Source: Clavelina lepadiformis
Taxonomy: Eukaryota > Chordata > Ascidiacea > Aplousobranchia > Clavelinidae
Direction: 5' to 3'
Assembly: GCF_947623445.1 (NCBI RefSeq)
Contig: NC_135241.1
Location: 3,784,501-3,848,500 of the forward strand
Length of the DNA stretch: 64,000 nt
Below, piece after piece: positions 42,141-55,600 of the stretch. A program made the position numbers and the translations under genes. The notes under the pieces are model-generated. The model searched no databases. It was not told the DNA's origin and saw only the letters and a list, made by a program, of their open reading frames with translations. The first letter of the stretch is position 1; every line of letters starts with the position of its first letter.

Positions 42141-45111
42141 TGAGGTAAAAGAGAATACTACTACAGTAGCTCATGGCCGACGTCAGACGACATAGCCAAG
42201 CCCAAGCTCGTTAAAGTGAAAGGCAAGTCCAAAACAAATGGTATTAAATCAAAAAATAGTTGTTAGTAAATAAGTAAATATACTGGAGAAAGGGTTTTTA
42301 ATAATATGTAGCGGTTAAGCAGTTATTGCCAAACAGACATCGCAAATTTGGTCGCTTTTATTACAAAGACTAGGGTGATTATGACATCACAAGTTAAAAA
42401 CGACATGCTTGATGATTGAGGATTGAATTGGTTATGGTAGTAGCGGTAGGCTAGCAAACGCTATGTCCCATGATTGGGACATAGCCTCCCTATAACAGAC
42501 TCAATTTTTTGGGGACCATAAGTGTTTCTAGGTCTTTTTGTTCATTGCTTTTTTCCTTTGCGACTCCTCATCAGCTATATTATATTGCTGTAATAACAAC
42601 CGCATAAGATGTTATGACACGAAAGCTTCAGACAGCATTGTTATAAAACAGTGACCAGCAAAGTTAAGAACATAATTGGCTGATAGTGAAACACTACAGA
42701 TGGCTTATCGTTCTGGTCATCAAGCATCGAGAGAAAGATTCTAAAGAGTCTACTTCCTACAATGCAAATTGAGCATTACGGTTGCCGATACGGAGTTATT
42801 CACTGTCTCATCGAGTTGTAAAAGCAAAATAAGGTTATCTCCATTGTCCAAGCTTCGTTTAAACTTTAAGTTTTGACGAGATTTTTTTGTCAAAATATAA
42901 GTGGTCAAGAAAGCATTGAAGCTTCGTTGATGTCACTAATCGTGTTGTAACCTACTATTGAAGGTGGAAGACACTGTTTTCAATGTCTTCCAAGTTGTGT
43001 CATTATAATTATATTTCTGATTTTTACCGCGCTATTACATAACGTCATACGTGTAGTAAGTTTAATCACAGTTCACGGTATAATTACAGATTTACCGAAG
43101 TATAGTTGATTGACAATCAGTTCCGTAAACATACCTTCTGCCTTGCACTTTTGAACTTGTTGCATTTTGATAACCTCATACTTGTCATCCTATTTTGTAA
43201 ACATTTCAATTACATGACATTATGGCCTCGCCGAATTCGAAATGACTCCTGTGTGATTGACAACTTATTAGTAAACATGCTTATCTGCACGATTGACCTC
43301 GTATTAACAGCAGTGTTAAGATAAAAATAGACAATGTTGATGGACATATTGTTTCCTTTATCAAAAACTTCTAACTGAATTTATCACCTGACCTGTAATA
43401 CGTCACGTTTAAAAAGTCCAAATCATTTCCTGTATTGAAAAACGCATTGCTCTTCAAGTTGAATTTCTGTTTCTTTATTATCTCTTTCAGGGTATAAATG
43501 TATCGTTGTTTGCTATTTATTTGGGCGATTAAGTATTAGTATTAGAGAAAATTGATGTTGTTTGTCTAACATTAGTTCTTCAGTGTTCAGCTTATAGAGT
43601 TTAACGTTCAATGAATGATAAAAATCGGTTGTAATAATTCTGTAAATAATTATTAAATCAAAATGAAAAGTAGACTGATGCGCCTTGATTGTTAATTAAT
43701 TCTTAAAATTCTTTTATATAATAATAATATTGTTGTAAATTTTGATTGTTTGTTTGAAGTAATAATGAAGAATATTAAAATCAATATTAACCAGATTCTC
43801 AGTGTTTAAAATTATATAAACTATTCAACTGAAGTTTAGGAATTTCTAGACAGAATTCGCAACCTTCTAATCGTTCATAAGAGTCAGATAGCATTATATT
43901 AATTTCAATAATTTGGTAGTTACTGTCAACAATAAACAACAAAAACAAAACAAATAAGTAACCGCCAAAGGTATTTTCTAAATATTTTTGGGACAAATCT
44001 ATTTCAGCAGTTTGGTGTCAAAATGCCGTTCAGAAAAATCTCAAAATCATAGAATATTTTCAGAGAGTTTGTCAATTACAATCCTGAATAGTATAATTTT
44101 ATTAACGAAATGGCCCCCGCCAATGCTGGGCCCCAAGGCGCTCTACCATATAAATCCGGCGCTGGATACCGAGTACGGACAAATCACCGAACTACGTTTT
44201 TCAAACAGCACCAGTACCGTTACCGACAGTACTTTTAAAGTATCGACTGCCCACCTCTGCTGACAACAACTCTTTCATTTAAGGCCAACTTGTTTTGGGA
44301 CTTACCCGTCACTTTAAGCTCACATGTTTGACTTGTTTGTGTGGCCCGCATTTTAATCGAAATGTTCAATGCGACCCTAAGTTGGCTACTGTTTGAGTTC
44401 GATGATTTGACAATTTTCTTTCGAAGTACTCCGTTTGAAGTCGCTAGTCAGTCAGTTCTGAACTTTCAACCACTTTCAAAACTAAGCTTCCATCACTTCC
44501 AATCCTGCGGTACCGTTGCTGCTTTTCACATAGTTTGTAGACCGTGAGGTTAGCCGCAACAACGCGGAATCAGACACAAGCTAGTGACAAAAAAGCGTAT
44601 ATACAGAGCCGGAGGGTATAGTTCTAAAATCAGGATATAGTTTGTTTGTCATGAAAAAATGCGATTTACTTGGAAATGGAATGTCAGCGCCTGGGGTGGA
44701 ACACAACGATTGACCACTAATGTCTGTTTTTCCATACACAGCCTACGTGATATGTTATTATACTGTAGTTATACGTGATTTTTGCTTAATATCATGGTAT
44801 CACGAATTTGAAATTGCGCTCAAACTACATAAATGTCAACCCGGAGAAATTCTTCACATGAGCTCACCATCACGTAGGTCGTATACAATGACATGAAGCA
44901 AACTTTATAAATGACTGTTTATAAAGACAGAAACTTGCCAGACTGGTGGAAAGGTGAAGCCAAAGCGTTAAAAAAATTGACTCGTGGACTGATGTTTGGA
45001 TGAATGGATTTGTTTTGCAAACAATGCCAATTCATCCAAATATTTTTGTTTACATTTTTGTCGTCTTGTTTACCGACTTACGACCTAGGGCATATAACCA
45101 CACACAACGGT
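42141..45111. other. Intergenic region between the minisatellite and the globin promoter
   Basis: No supported gene. It contains a perfect 11-bp inverted repeat with a 4-base loop at 42460-42485 (GCTATGTCCCA / TGGGACATAGC) and a possible transposon end at about 44110-44259. The rest is AT-rich with only short chance frames. Confidence 0.5.
44110..44259. mobile_element. Possible hAT-like transposon fragment
   Basis: The block ends ATCGACTGCCCACCTCTG. Reversed, this reads CAGAGGTGGGCAGTCGAT, a hAT-style terminus, and it is preceded by GTACCGTTACCGACAGTACT, a sequence type common in such ends. The other terminus and a target duplication were not found, and the left boundary is arbitrary. Confidence 0.35.
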
Positions 45112-45119
45112 TATATAAG
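45112..45119 (+). promoter_or_regulatory. TATA box, probable globin promoter
   Basis: TATATAAG, 373 bases before the globin ATG. A pyrimidine-rich acceptor (TTGCATATTTCAG) ends at 45425, 66 bases before the ATG, so a short 5'UTR intron is likely. The alternative is leader trans-splicing at that acceptor. Confidence 0.45.
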
Positions 45120-45491
45120 CAGCATCAAGTTACTGCAATTTACTGAAAAGGATTTAGATTGAGTTTTACTGCATGTTATATCTTTAGATGACAGAGTTTA
45201 TTTGGAATAGAATTTTGCCAAGCGGGTTTCCAGAACCCTCGCCGTGAGGAAGCTGCTACAGTGACACAGTAATAACAATTGATTTTATGACAGTTCACAT
45301 AACTGTTATGTAAGGTCAAAGAAGTCATAAAACTGTATTAATATGTCGCTTTTTCGTAACAAAAAGCGAGCGACAAATCTTTGTGCAATAATCTAGCAGC
45401 AATATATATTTTTTGCATATTTCAGGATTGCGGCAAGGCTGTATATTACATTACAAATTTGAATAAATTTTTATTTCGAAGAAACAAAAGA

Positions 45492-48400
45492 ATGACTCTC
45501 ACAAATGAACAACTACAACTCGTGGGAGACTCTTGGAAAGAGTTGAAACCTGTGGGCATGAAAGAGTTTGGCTTGCTCATCTATCACGGGTAAGTGAGCA
45601 AATAAACCTTGGACTTTCAAATATGATAAATTTATTTGGTTTCAGTTGATAATGAAGAGCTTTGGGTAATGAAGTGATAATATTTTGAATAATTTTTGCC
45701 GGACGCCATGTAAATTTATATTATGCTGTATTTCTTCGGATGTAAGTCGGCGGCTGTATTTATTTTTCTTCTCGACTATGCGCGGCTACAAATCGAATGC
45801 GGTTTATAAACACGCGGGTGGTTCATGTCAAATTTACCGTTTATAACAACACAGCTCAGACCAATTAAAATCATTGAAAATTTCTGCAAACGTATTATTT
45901 TAGTATATTTTACCCATACTTTGTGCTACCAACTAACTCCAGCACGTCCCAGCAAAACAATACGTGGCAAAGTTTTGCTAAAATGCCATTTTGCTAATAC
46001 CCTATATCTTTCATGATAATTAATTACTGCTGCGGTTTATATTCAAGAGCGCCTTATCTTTATTTTTCTCCTCGTCTTCGTACGGTTTGTAATCGAAGGC
46101 GGCTTATATTCGAGAAAATACGGTAGGTAAAGTGTGCATCAGAGGAATGTATTTCTTGAGGATCTTAGACCTCATATTTATAGTAACCTGTAAGTTAATA
46201 GCATCTTGTGAAACTGACGTTTCATCGGTTCGCTGTTGTCTTAATATATGTTGTGTTTTTCTTTCAGTTTGGTATTTCACTTATCACTTTGCAATCTATG
46301 TCTCCGGCATTTAGTCTTATCGTTGCAACATTCCGGTTTTATCATCACGTCAAGGCGTGTTTGGCAGCTTAATTATGACCATGAAACACACGTTCCAATT
46401 CTCTTCTGTGCAGTTGATACAATTATTGCCTCCGTGATTTCTACCTTGCGAGAAGTTCCTTTCTGCACTTTGCCCATATAGGCTACACCATACGAGGTTT
46501 TCGGTTGGTTAAGCGATTCCGTTAGAGTATTTAAGTAGCCTTGCTTTATACGTTTTACTTTGTTAGTCTGAATCGCTTAAACCATTGCTCAGTAGTTCAC
46601 GGGCCGTTTGTGATGTTACTTTGGCGCTGTCCGTTATTTATTTCATATTTTCTTTTAATTGTGCGTCATGAGCTTGAGGTTAGACTGATTAAAGAACTGA
46701 TTTGTAGCGTTCTTTAATCAAGTCTCGACGAATGACGAAGGTTGCGCGTTCTTCCCGGTTAGCACGAGCGTATACAGTTATCAAGCGCAACTTATATTAT
46801 TGTGTTCTATTACTGCTACTCGATCATACCTGCAACAACTATATGCAGAGCCATATAAGGTGGAACGAATGCGACGCATGCCACGAACGACACAAGTGAT
46901 TATCAAACAGCATGAAAGAAAACGTTAAGGTGATATCTCCAAGTGATCACTTCAAAGTCACCGCATGATATCGCGGTGGCCGCCACAGGTCAAGGAACTG
47001 GTTTTTAACACGGCAAATTGGTGATCCCTTCAGCATAATTACAGGCATAAAGTTATCTTTGGATATTTCGATTACGGCCCCTCGTTTATTTGTTTTCATA
47101 TGGGCGATGACGCCTTGGCAATCTACGATTTTTATTCCGCAAATATGAAAGTCAACGACGGGGTAAGAAGTACTTGTTCCGCTCTTAGATGATCGATAAG
47201 CACTTCTGGTGCTTAACTGCATAGTGTTGAAAGACGTACATCTTTATTTTACACTCAAATGAAGCCGCTAACACATTTCGCTTAAACAGTGCTGGCAGAT
47301 ACCAACTGTTCGATGGTATGCAACTGCCGCACAAAGGCGGTTGACAAGCTGTGTGCGAACTGTAACAACTGGTTAACTTAACCCAAAAACGAAGAAAAGC
47401 ATAATCATATGGTCGTCGTCGTGTCATCCAGGTGTTACATGACCACCCAGTTTAGATGTCCGGGCTTGAGACAAGCAGTCACTGGGTCTTGCTGTCATCT
47501 GAAGCTTTCGTGCCTTGTATTCCGTGAGGAGCACGACGGTAGATAGAACAAATAAAACGGTTATTTTCTCCACCCCGCCACACTCATAAGCCGCAGAGTT
47601 TTCCACTGTTCGTTTGTATCGAGCTCAACACCGGTTCGCAGGTGATCCTGGGCAGCGAAAATCCGGTGGGGTGGGCGTTGGCGTCGATGAGGAAGTTGCG
47701 AAGCCTGGAAGTACTTTCTGGCCAGTCTGGATTCCATTTGTGGTCTGCCTACCGAGCCGCAATGACGCCTGAATTTTCAACCTGCTCCAGTAGTTGCATT
47801 GCGAAATATACGACACATATATGCGGTTTATCATCACACACGGTCTATAAATTTCTGCGTCAACAGTCAAGCCCCTGATCAGCATCGCCCCAATCTCTGA
47901 GATAGGAGCAATGAAAGAGATGCTGCGACAACATCGAAGAGATCATGTCCCTCTTGAAGTAAAGAATGGATGGGTGAACTAAGAGACGATGTGACGTGCG
48001 TTTTACAATGTCCCTATGTCCGCGTAGACTTGATTTATCTGCTTGTAGAATGCGTGTGGCAATTTACTGTACACATCATATTCAATGTTAATCTACAGAA
48101 ATGACGCATGCGCACACTGCTAACCACCTCTTTGCGTGTAAACGCAAACTTTCATCATCGCAGTCATTGAAATTTGAATGCATCCTCCGATTAACGATCA
48201 GCGCCTACGTGACCGCAAGAAGTGCATTGAGTTATTGAAGGTGTCGTTAGTTTATGACCTTGGCTATATATAACCTGGCTGTAAGCCAGAAAATGAGCAC
48301 GAAAACTTGTTTCCTTCCATTTGCCGTATAATAAGCTCAAGTTGAAAGCTCCAATTTCTGATATTATGCCCAAGTGTCAATGGCAGCTACGTTTAGTGGA

Positions 48401-49653
48401 TTTCCGGTTCATACACTTGCTAAAAGCGAGTGACGATCATCTCCCGGAAATTATCATCACCGCGAACTGAGGCCGCTTACGAACGATATCAATATACTGG
48501 AGATGCAGAAGTACCTTGAGTTTGCAATGGAACGTTTTCATTGGCTTGCTGCTGCTGTTGTTGTTGTTGTTGTCGTCGTCGTTAGCCTGTTTCTGTTCAC
48601 TTTTGGTTTTCATGTTTTAACTTTGGTCATTTTGGGTATTTTTTGGCAATTTTGAGTCCTTACCAAATTTTTTTCCGTCTGCTGCTGTAATTGTTATCAC
48701 CTCCGTTTTCTGCCTCAAACGAATATTTTTCCGCGCATTAATTGCCTGACGTGTTTCGCCTTTTCAAAGGTTTTCGGCGTAAAGACGTTCTGTTTGATGA
48801 TCATGTAAGAACCTCTTTGTACGTTTTATTTTCTTAATATACGGATTGGCTGTTGTTTTATTCTATTATAGTATGTCCATGTTATGCTTGATATTTCTTT
48901 GTTTTGGCGCTGTTTCTTGCTACAAATAATATGCTTGGATTGACTTTCACGAATTGTTGTAACCGTGTTTTTAAAACCCGATTTTAAATATAACATTATC
49001 TCAAGAAACTTAAAAAGTTTACTAAATTGCTTTGCAGTTTGTTCAATGATGCTCCCCAAGTTCGGTATCTATTTCAACAGCTTAACGTCCCACAAGATGG
49101 TGAAATAACCGCGGAAGATTTGAGAAATAATCCTAAAATGATCGGACTTGCCATGAAGTATGTCGCTTTGGAGTCGGTCGTCATTTTACCAAGCTGACAT
49201 TTACTGTAATGAGAAAAATTATTTTTAGAACCGCTTCAAGTATTGCAAAGTTTGTTGAAAACGTTGAAGATGATGAAGAAGTGGAAAAAATGACAACGCA
49301 TTTGGGAAAATTCCACGCCAAAATAAATGTGAAGCCTGAACACTTTGAGGTATATGTTCATAGATCGAAAGATTTTCAAAGTAGAACTGAACAAAACCGG
49401 ACTGTCTCGTTTCAAATCGTTCTAATTTGAGTACTTCTTTTGGGGCGATTATTAAGTTATTGTGTTTAAAGCAATCTTACGCACATAATTAAGTCATTTC
49501 AATACTGTGCTTATTCACACGCAGCATTTGGCTCCGGTTCTTTTGAAAATCATTGGTAAACATTTCAATTTACCAGAAAATTCTCCAACTTTGCAAGCCT
49601 GGGCACAGGCCTATGGTATTCTTAAAGATGGAATTGTAAGTCACTATCCATAA
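45492..49653 (+). CDS. Globin, complete, with Leu at distal E7
   Basis: Heme protein of 155 residues. Exons 45492-45589, 49038-49157, 49229-49349, 49525-49653. Intron 1 (phase 2, after YH) is at B12.2 and intron 3 (phase 0, HFE|HLAP) is at G7.0, the two ancestral globin positions; an extra intron cuts the E helix. CD1 Phe45 (RYLFQQL) and proximal F8 His102 (LGKFHAKINVKPEHF) are present. Position E7 is Leu70 (NPKMIGLAMK), where vertebrate hemoglobin, myoglobin and neuroglobin have His; the 32-residue E7-F8 spacing equals neuroglobin. The H helix ends GILKDGIVSHYP with a stop in exon 4. No signal peptide: cytoplasmic. Subfamily is uncertain. An upstream in-frame ATG at 45381 is probably in the 5'UTR intron. 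Confidence 0.95.
45724..46126. mobile_element. Degenerate inverted-repeat element in globin intron 1
   Basis: The right end GGCGGCTTATATTCGAGAAA plus ATACGGTAG, reversed, reads CTACCGTATTTTCTCGAATA followed by TAAGCCGCC. The left end CTGTATTTCTTCGGATGTAA plus GTCGGCGGC is a mutated version of the same sequence. The inner parts repeat TTTATTTTTCTTCTCG / TTTATTTTTCTCCTCG. This fits an old MITE of about 400 bp. No clear target duplication. Confidence 0.6.
46127..49037 (+). other. Remainder of globin intron 1
   Basis: The intron (45590-49037) is 3.4 kb, far longer than the other two. Apart from the element above and a triplet tract at 48548-48583 (GCT, then GTT, then GTC units), nothing is recognised. 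Minus-strand frames at 46947-47222 and 47185-47427 carry no family motif. Confidence 0.5.
48548..48583. repeat. Triplet microsatellite
   Basis: About twelve triplets: GCTGCTGCT, then a run of GTT, then GTCGTCGTC. It lies within globin intron 1, so it is non-coding. Confidence 0.9.
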
Positions 49654-52600
49654 GTGTCGCTAGACGACGCAAAAGAGCACTTCAAAGTGAGGACCCAAAA
49701 AAAGAACCTTCTTTCAACTTACACAAAACGCATGCATGTCTCATCCACCCATATTTGAAGTGTAAGTTATTTTTTGTTAAGTACGCAAAACGCAAATTTG
49801 GAAAACTCAAGTTCTGTCCATTGTGGATTTTACAATTGTACGTACAAACGTGACATGAGTTTTATGCCTTATTATTGTACACAACAATTTACAACCAAAG
49901 AGGTTACCGAGGATGAATATAGAAAACACTGAAACCAATATTTTTCTACGGCGTTGCATAATTCCTTTTTATCTTGGCTTCTAATTCTTAAGCTATCCTA
50001 TAACCTATTCAGATTACAGACGAATCACAACATTTGTGTATATCAAGCGTAATTATACTTACAAATGTTTATACAAGTAGCAAATACGCAGTTTATTCGT
50101 AACGTTTTTGCAAAGTGACATGGCAAATGATGTTGTTTCCGAAGCCTTTCATTGGAAGTTATTTTGATTTTATTTAGCTCTTGAAACAATACAGTGTTTA
50201 TTAACTGCAGCTGTTACCGCACAATATATCTGTACTTATCAAGTATCCGCTGGTTGGTAGCAGAGATGTGCTTCTGAACTTAACTGATAGCTTGAAAAGA
50301 ATGTGCAGTATTCGATATTTTATAACAAAATTAAACCAAGTCCCTGTTTGATAAACTAAACAAAATGATAGTACTTGTTAACCGCTTAAATAATAATTAG
50401 CACGTTAAATTTCAAAGTTAGTAAATAGCTCACTGATAGACACCATGTGCTGAAGAACTGCCTACCAAAAACAGAGATAATAAAAAGCCAGCACTTTATA
50501 TGTTTCTATAAGTTTTTGCTGGACACAAAGCTATAAGTACAACTATTATTCAAAAAGGTTTTATTTTAAAACGTCGACTGTTAATATCTGACTATCTACA
50601 TACATTTACAGTAGAAAATACCCGGGTAATATGATACCTTCGACACCTGCTCTCGAATTGAATGGACTGCTTTTGTAACTCAAAACAAAAACTGGGGCTT
50701 CTTTCCCTTAATTGGACGCGTAAATGACAAAATCAATTAGAATAAATGACGGAATTGTAACAAAGCTTTAACATCAGGAACTACATTAACAATTAGTCAT
50801 TTATATATCGGGTATATATAACCTACAATAAAATATATGCGCCTTATTTGTATTCTTCGTTATAGGCTAATACTTAACACCATGAGATATCCAAAAATTA
50901 CAAATAAAAATGTTTCACGTTCGGAAATATAACTTGGATTACGTGAGTTTGAAACCGTTAAGTTTAAGAATATAAATGAAATTGTCCATGTTGTCTTAAA
51001 AACATTGTATAATGTGTTGAGAGGCAAACCGTATTATTTGAAGAAAAATCCTGTTGTTTTTCATTTAAACGTTAAATGTTCCAATCTGGCAAAAATTTAA
51101 ACGCTGCTATACGTTTGTTTTTGTCGTTTCGACATCGAGAACCAAACGACTTTTTCAGTTCAACAAACATCATACACTTTTCGATATTATCAAAGCCCAT
51201 AGTCAACTCAGCGTCATTGACAGCTGATACTGTGGGAAGCGGATTCCCAAAGGTAGAGGAAATTCTTTAAGAGTTTTTATACTTGTCCGCGCATCTTTGA
51301 ATGTGATTCAACAAAGTGGATCTTTTGTTGAAAGGTGTGAGATCGCATGTTCTTTGACACCTTACCGCGTGTGATAAAATAAGAACGAATAGGCTAAATT
51401 CATTGAGGGTAGCTTTGATCCCAGTATATGTATCAGTTCGATTTGAAATTAGACGCAACAAAATAGCTTTCGCATAACTCGTGGGAAAACAAGTCCGCTG
51501 CACATTTAAAGAAACTTGTAACCAACGCGTCAACTTTTGTGAAATAATCGACAAAACAACAAATGATCCAAACATCATTCTTTAAGTGAAGAAATTCGGT
51601 CACGTGATTGCGTATGATACCATGATATATGATTCATACCAGTACAAAGCTAAAAAGTGATTTGGGGAAAATCTGCTTGTCTTTCGGAAAGAGGTATTTT
51701 TAAAGAAAGAATTGGCCACAAGATGCCAGTGTTTTGCTGAATTCCACTAAAAACCAGCCAATCGTGTTGACAACGCTATAGAGTATAGAACTATTTTGCA
51801 TCGGTAAATATACCAGATGTAACGGTAAAAAATATAGGCAAAATGTTCTTGTACGTTATTGTTAAACCCTAAAACCTCCAACCAAAGTTTTTAACGAAGC
51901 ACAAAGCAGATAAATATCGACAAAATAGGCCAAAAAACTCAAAAACGGAGGAAAGTCATTCATCAGGTTTATGGGTTGTGTAGGTTCATTTTTTATCAAA
52001 CGAGAAAGACGGTCAGACAACAAATTTCTTCTTAAAAGGTAAGCCCAGACACCTGGCACACGATAGCCTGTCATTACCAGACGACCAACCTAACAATTCA
52101 TCTTTTCACGTCAAATAACCAACTGAGTTACATTACGACATATTATTCACATTATGTTCGTTGTTATAAATAGATTGAGTAATTTTACACCTGGTTATTC
52201 CGTAACTTTTAGGTGTTCCTCATCGTAATAAGACCTTCCGGCCCAAACAAAATTACAGGGAGTACTGGCTTTGGAAAAACAGTTACAAAGCTGTAGATAC
52301 AAGAACTAATAAAAAATGACACCTATTTATTACAACTAATTGAAGTCCAATTGAATATTGATCGGTTTATGGTCGTGAAAACTAATCTAGCCAACTGGCC
52401 AACTCAACAACCGATACAATTTTTTTGAGGTACAAGAAGTATTCAGTGGAGCACAATAGCAACTGTGCTTTCGGTTTAAATTGAAACTTTAATCAAATCG
52501 CGGCTCGAACATTCGTCCACTTCAATAGGCGAGCAAGAAACTTACGCCCGTGTTAGGTAAATATTTTACCACACCTCGGCTGAAAACAACCACCAACGCA

Positions 52601-55600
52601 AAGCTGAAATAATATTTACGTTTCACGATGCTCACGCAAGAAAAACAAAAGGGTTAAAGAGCATTGGGTCCTCGGCCAGGTGCATTGAGGCCAAGTAGTA
52701 CGTTTAAAAGGATTTGCAAGGATTATCAACCGATCGATAAATATTAATAACATATAGTTTACGCTTTTTATTGTTGTTTAGGTTTTCTGTAAAAACAAAG
52801 CGTCTCCGCGTGGGTCCAGATATACTTCCTTTCTTTGACCTATATTGTAATTTTTCAAGAAAGTACAACAATGAACAATCTGTTTAGTTATTGTGAAAGG
52901 GGAAGGTAGGAAGAATAACAAACTTCGCCCTTTTAATAATCCAACTCGATGAAAGTAGGGGTTACAGGTTGTGTTGGGGCTGAAAAAACTGTTGTCATTC
53001 AAGTCCAACTCAGCATTCAATTACCTGAAATCCGCACTGAAAGACAGGTGGATGGGTGAGCGTTACAATAGGAGCAAAATATCTTATAGATGCTGAATAA
53101 ATATTATTACGCATTATGTCTTTCACCGCATTCTCATATGTGAATATAAGGCAAAAGCGTAAACATGACTTATAACCAGAGTAGTTTGCTTTGCATTCGC
53201 TTTTCCGCCCAGGTGGTTCGCCACGAAAGTTATTTTACACAATCTGTCAAGATGCTTGGTTGGTACTGCGCGATATGAAATTACTTGGTTGGAATCGTGT
53301 GATTTGATGACGACTGAAAAATTGCCAAGTTGCCGGTTTCAAAAAGGGTTGATCAAAACTTGCAAACCTCCGTGACGACACCTGATAGGTGGTCTGACGA
53401 CCTCAGAACTGATAATTAATAGTTTGCTTGTCGTTTGAGTTGAACGCGTTATTGCTACGGTACACCTGTTTACTTATGCCACTGTTCTGTCACGGTGCCA
53501 TATGTTATGAATTGAAACGATTTTTTCCGCGGCGTATCGACTCAAAGCAAGTTCATTAAACTTTGCAATCTGCTGCGTACGGGTGGTCCTTCCCGGAGCC
53601 AATGCCACTGGTTTAATGAACGTTTCAAACCGACCAGGAGTAAGAATGCGTTGAATGTTTTCGTTATCAAATAACAGACGCAACCAGGGTAAACACTGCA
53701 CAGGTGTGAAGGTGCGGAGCGAATTTATCACGTTGAGTGGATTTATTCAATTGATAACCAAACATAAACTATTACAATGTTGAGTTGCTGCGTGAATCAC
53801 AACTTCAACAGATCACTAAACCTTGTCATCTCTTAACCGATTCTGCATGCATTAGTCATGGTTACCGTTGCAATAGGATTAAAGTGACGTAACTCTTTCT
53901 TAATGGACGGGCTCAAAAGGTGATTTTTAGAAAACGTAACTATAACCAAATCAGCTGCTGCGTGAAGTTTATATAACTAATCCCCAACAAGGGAATGCGA
54001 CGGCCACCGGGAGTAAATAACGATACCCAATCTCCATGTGCTTCTGTGGTATCGATTTAAAACGATCAAGCAAAATTTGTGCGAGAAAATCGCTGATCTT
54101 TGAACTCTTAAAACTCGAGCAGAGCGATCCACGTAATGTCAATGCAGCAGCCGTAGTCCCGGGTTATAATATGACTATATTTTAGGGACGTGCCGCGAGG
54201 AAGATTATTCGGGTTCGCACGAACCGAATATCATGAAGGTCGACACGAACGAATCCCGAATCTATTCGTATTAGAACCAAACAATAAAATTTCCTCCAAA
54301 AATTGTCAAGTCTTGCTTCTAAAATGACGTCATCGATAAACAAATCGCTTTCTTTTGAAAAATAGTTGAAAAATAAAAAATGTTTAAAAAACGATCGAAA
54401 AAGCAAAATCTTTAGGAAAACGACCTTCATTGTAAGTACTGCCGACTCTAGTTTAGCATTGTCGGGAAACTAGATCATCATTTTTTTACGAAAGTCAGTA
54501 AATTTATAAGTAATGTTGTGTTCGGGTTCGCCATTGTTGGTATTCGTGTTCGCCCGAATCTTCCATAAAGGCGATATTCGGCGAATCCATTCGGGTTTGG
54601 GTTCGTATCGGCCCATCCCTACTATATATGATGTTTTGCCCATGTTCTTGTTCCAGTCATGAAGACATTAAACGAAGGTAAGAGTGTTGATGGGTCTCGT
54701 CGCAAGCACTTTCCATTATCAGAGGGATGTCACCAATTAAAATCGCTTTGTCATGCACAGGCGATAACGATTGGCAAGATTCAATGGTTGTAACAATGCC
54801 CTTTATGTCAAAATATTTTAAGATAGCCCTTAATGCATTGCTTGCGGCCTTGACAAGTACAGCTCAACGTAATGATATATTATCCTTGTGGTTTTCCACT
54901 AAATCACTTCATAGTTCCCAGCTACATACTTGCAGGCGCGTCCGTTCATAGTAATACTTAAGGTAATTCAATACGAGAGATATATGAAACCTGAAAAGCT
55001 GTGTACTTGGAAAGCGCATCTGTAGATGCAGCTTGAGAGCCAGTCGGTCTCAGGCGGGCGGAAAACGCAATGCGTTAAGAAACGTAAACAGACAATTGTC
55101 ATTGTACGCGCTGCAACAAAAAAGCGCAAAAACCAACCGTTGTTGGATTAATTTATCATTGTCAATGAACAAACACTCAATGCTTTTCAAAAACTAGGAT
55201 AGATTGAGACCAGGCTGGGCAGTGGTTGACTTGTGCCCGTGCTTTTCGTTCTTCCCATCATGAAATGGTTACAAAGTTGCACTTGAAAGCTTTAAAGTCA
55301 ACAAAGGAACCGTATCTGTTTCACTGTTTTATTCGAAGAGCTTAAATTTTTCTCACGAATCTTTTCCCACGTAATTGAGATCAGTTCAAGGGTAAAAGAC
55401 TTAATTCGAACCAGTTTGGGGCACTCGACACAAAAGAGTATTTAGCTGCAGTAACCTCCAAAACGAAAGCGAGATTAAGGTCAAAAGTGCATTCGACCAA
55501 GGGCGTATCTTGTGGTGGGTAAAATCGACGAAACGGGCCCTTCAAACGGCGTTCGTGGCGTTTTCAAAGATCCCCAAGCGTGAACACCGTTACTCAATAC

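Noticed and set aside
45381-45491. Upstream in-frame ATG of the globin
   Set aside because: The extra 37 residues have no globin similarity, and a good 3' splice site (CATATTTCAG) lies inside them; the start at 45492 gives a normal globin N-terminus.
46947-47606. Series of minus-strand open frames that might be a viral or retroelement gene
   Set aside because: No protease, reverse transcriptase, integrase or transposase motif seen; the frames do not join sensibly.
53474-53731. 85-codon minus-strand frame as a gene
   Set aside because: Composition looks coding-like but no domain, no flanking exons and no similarity I can name.
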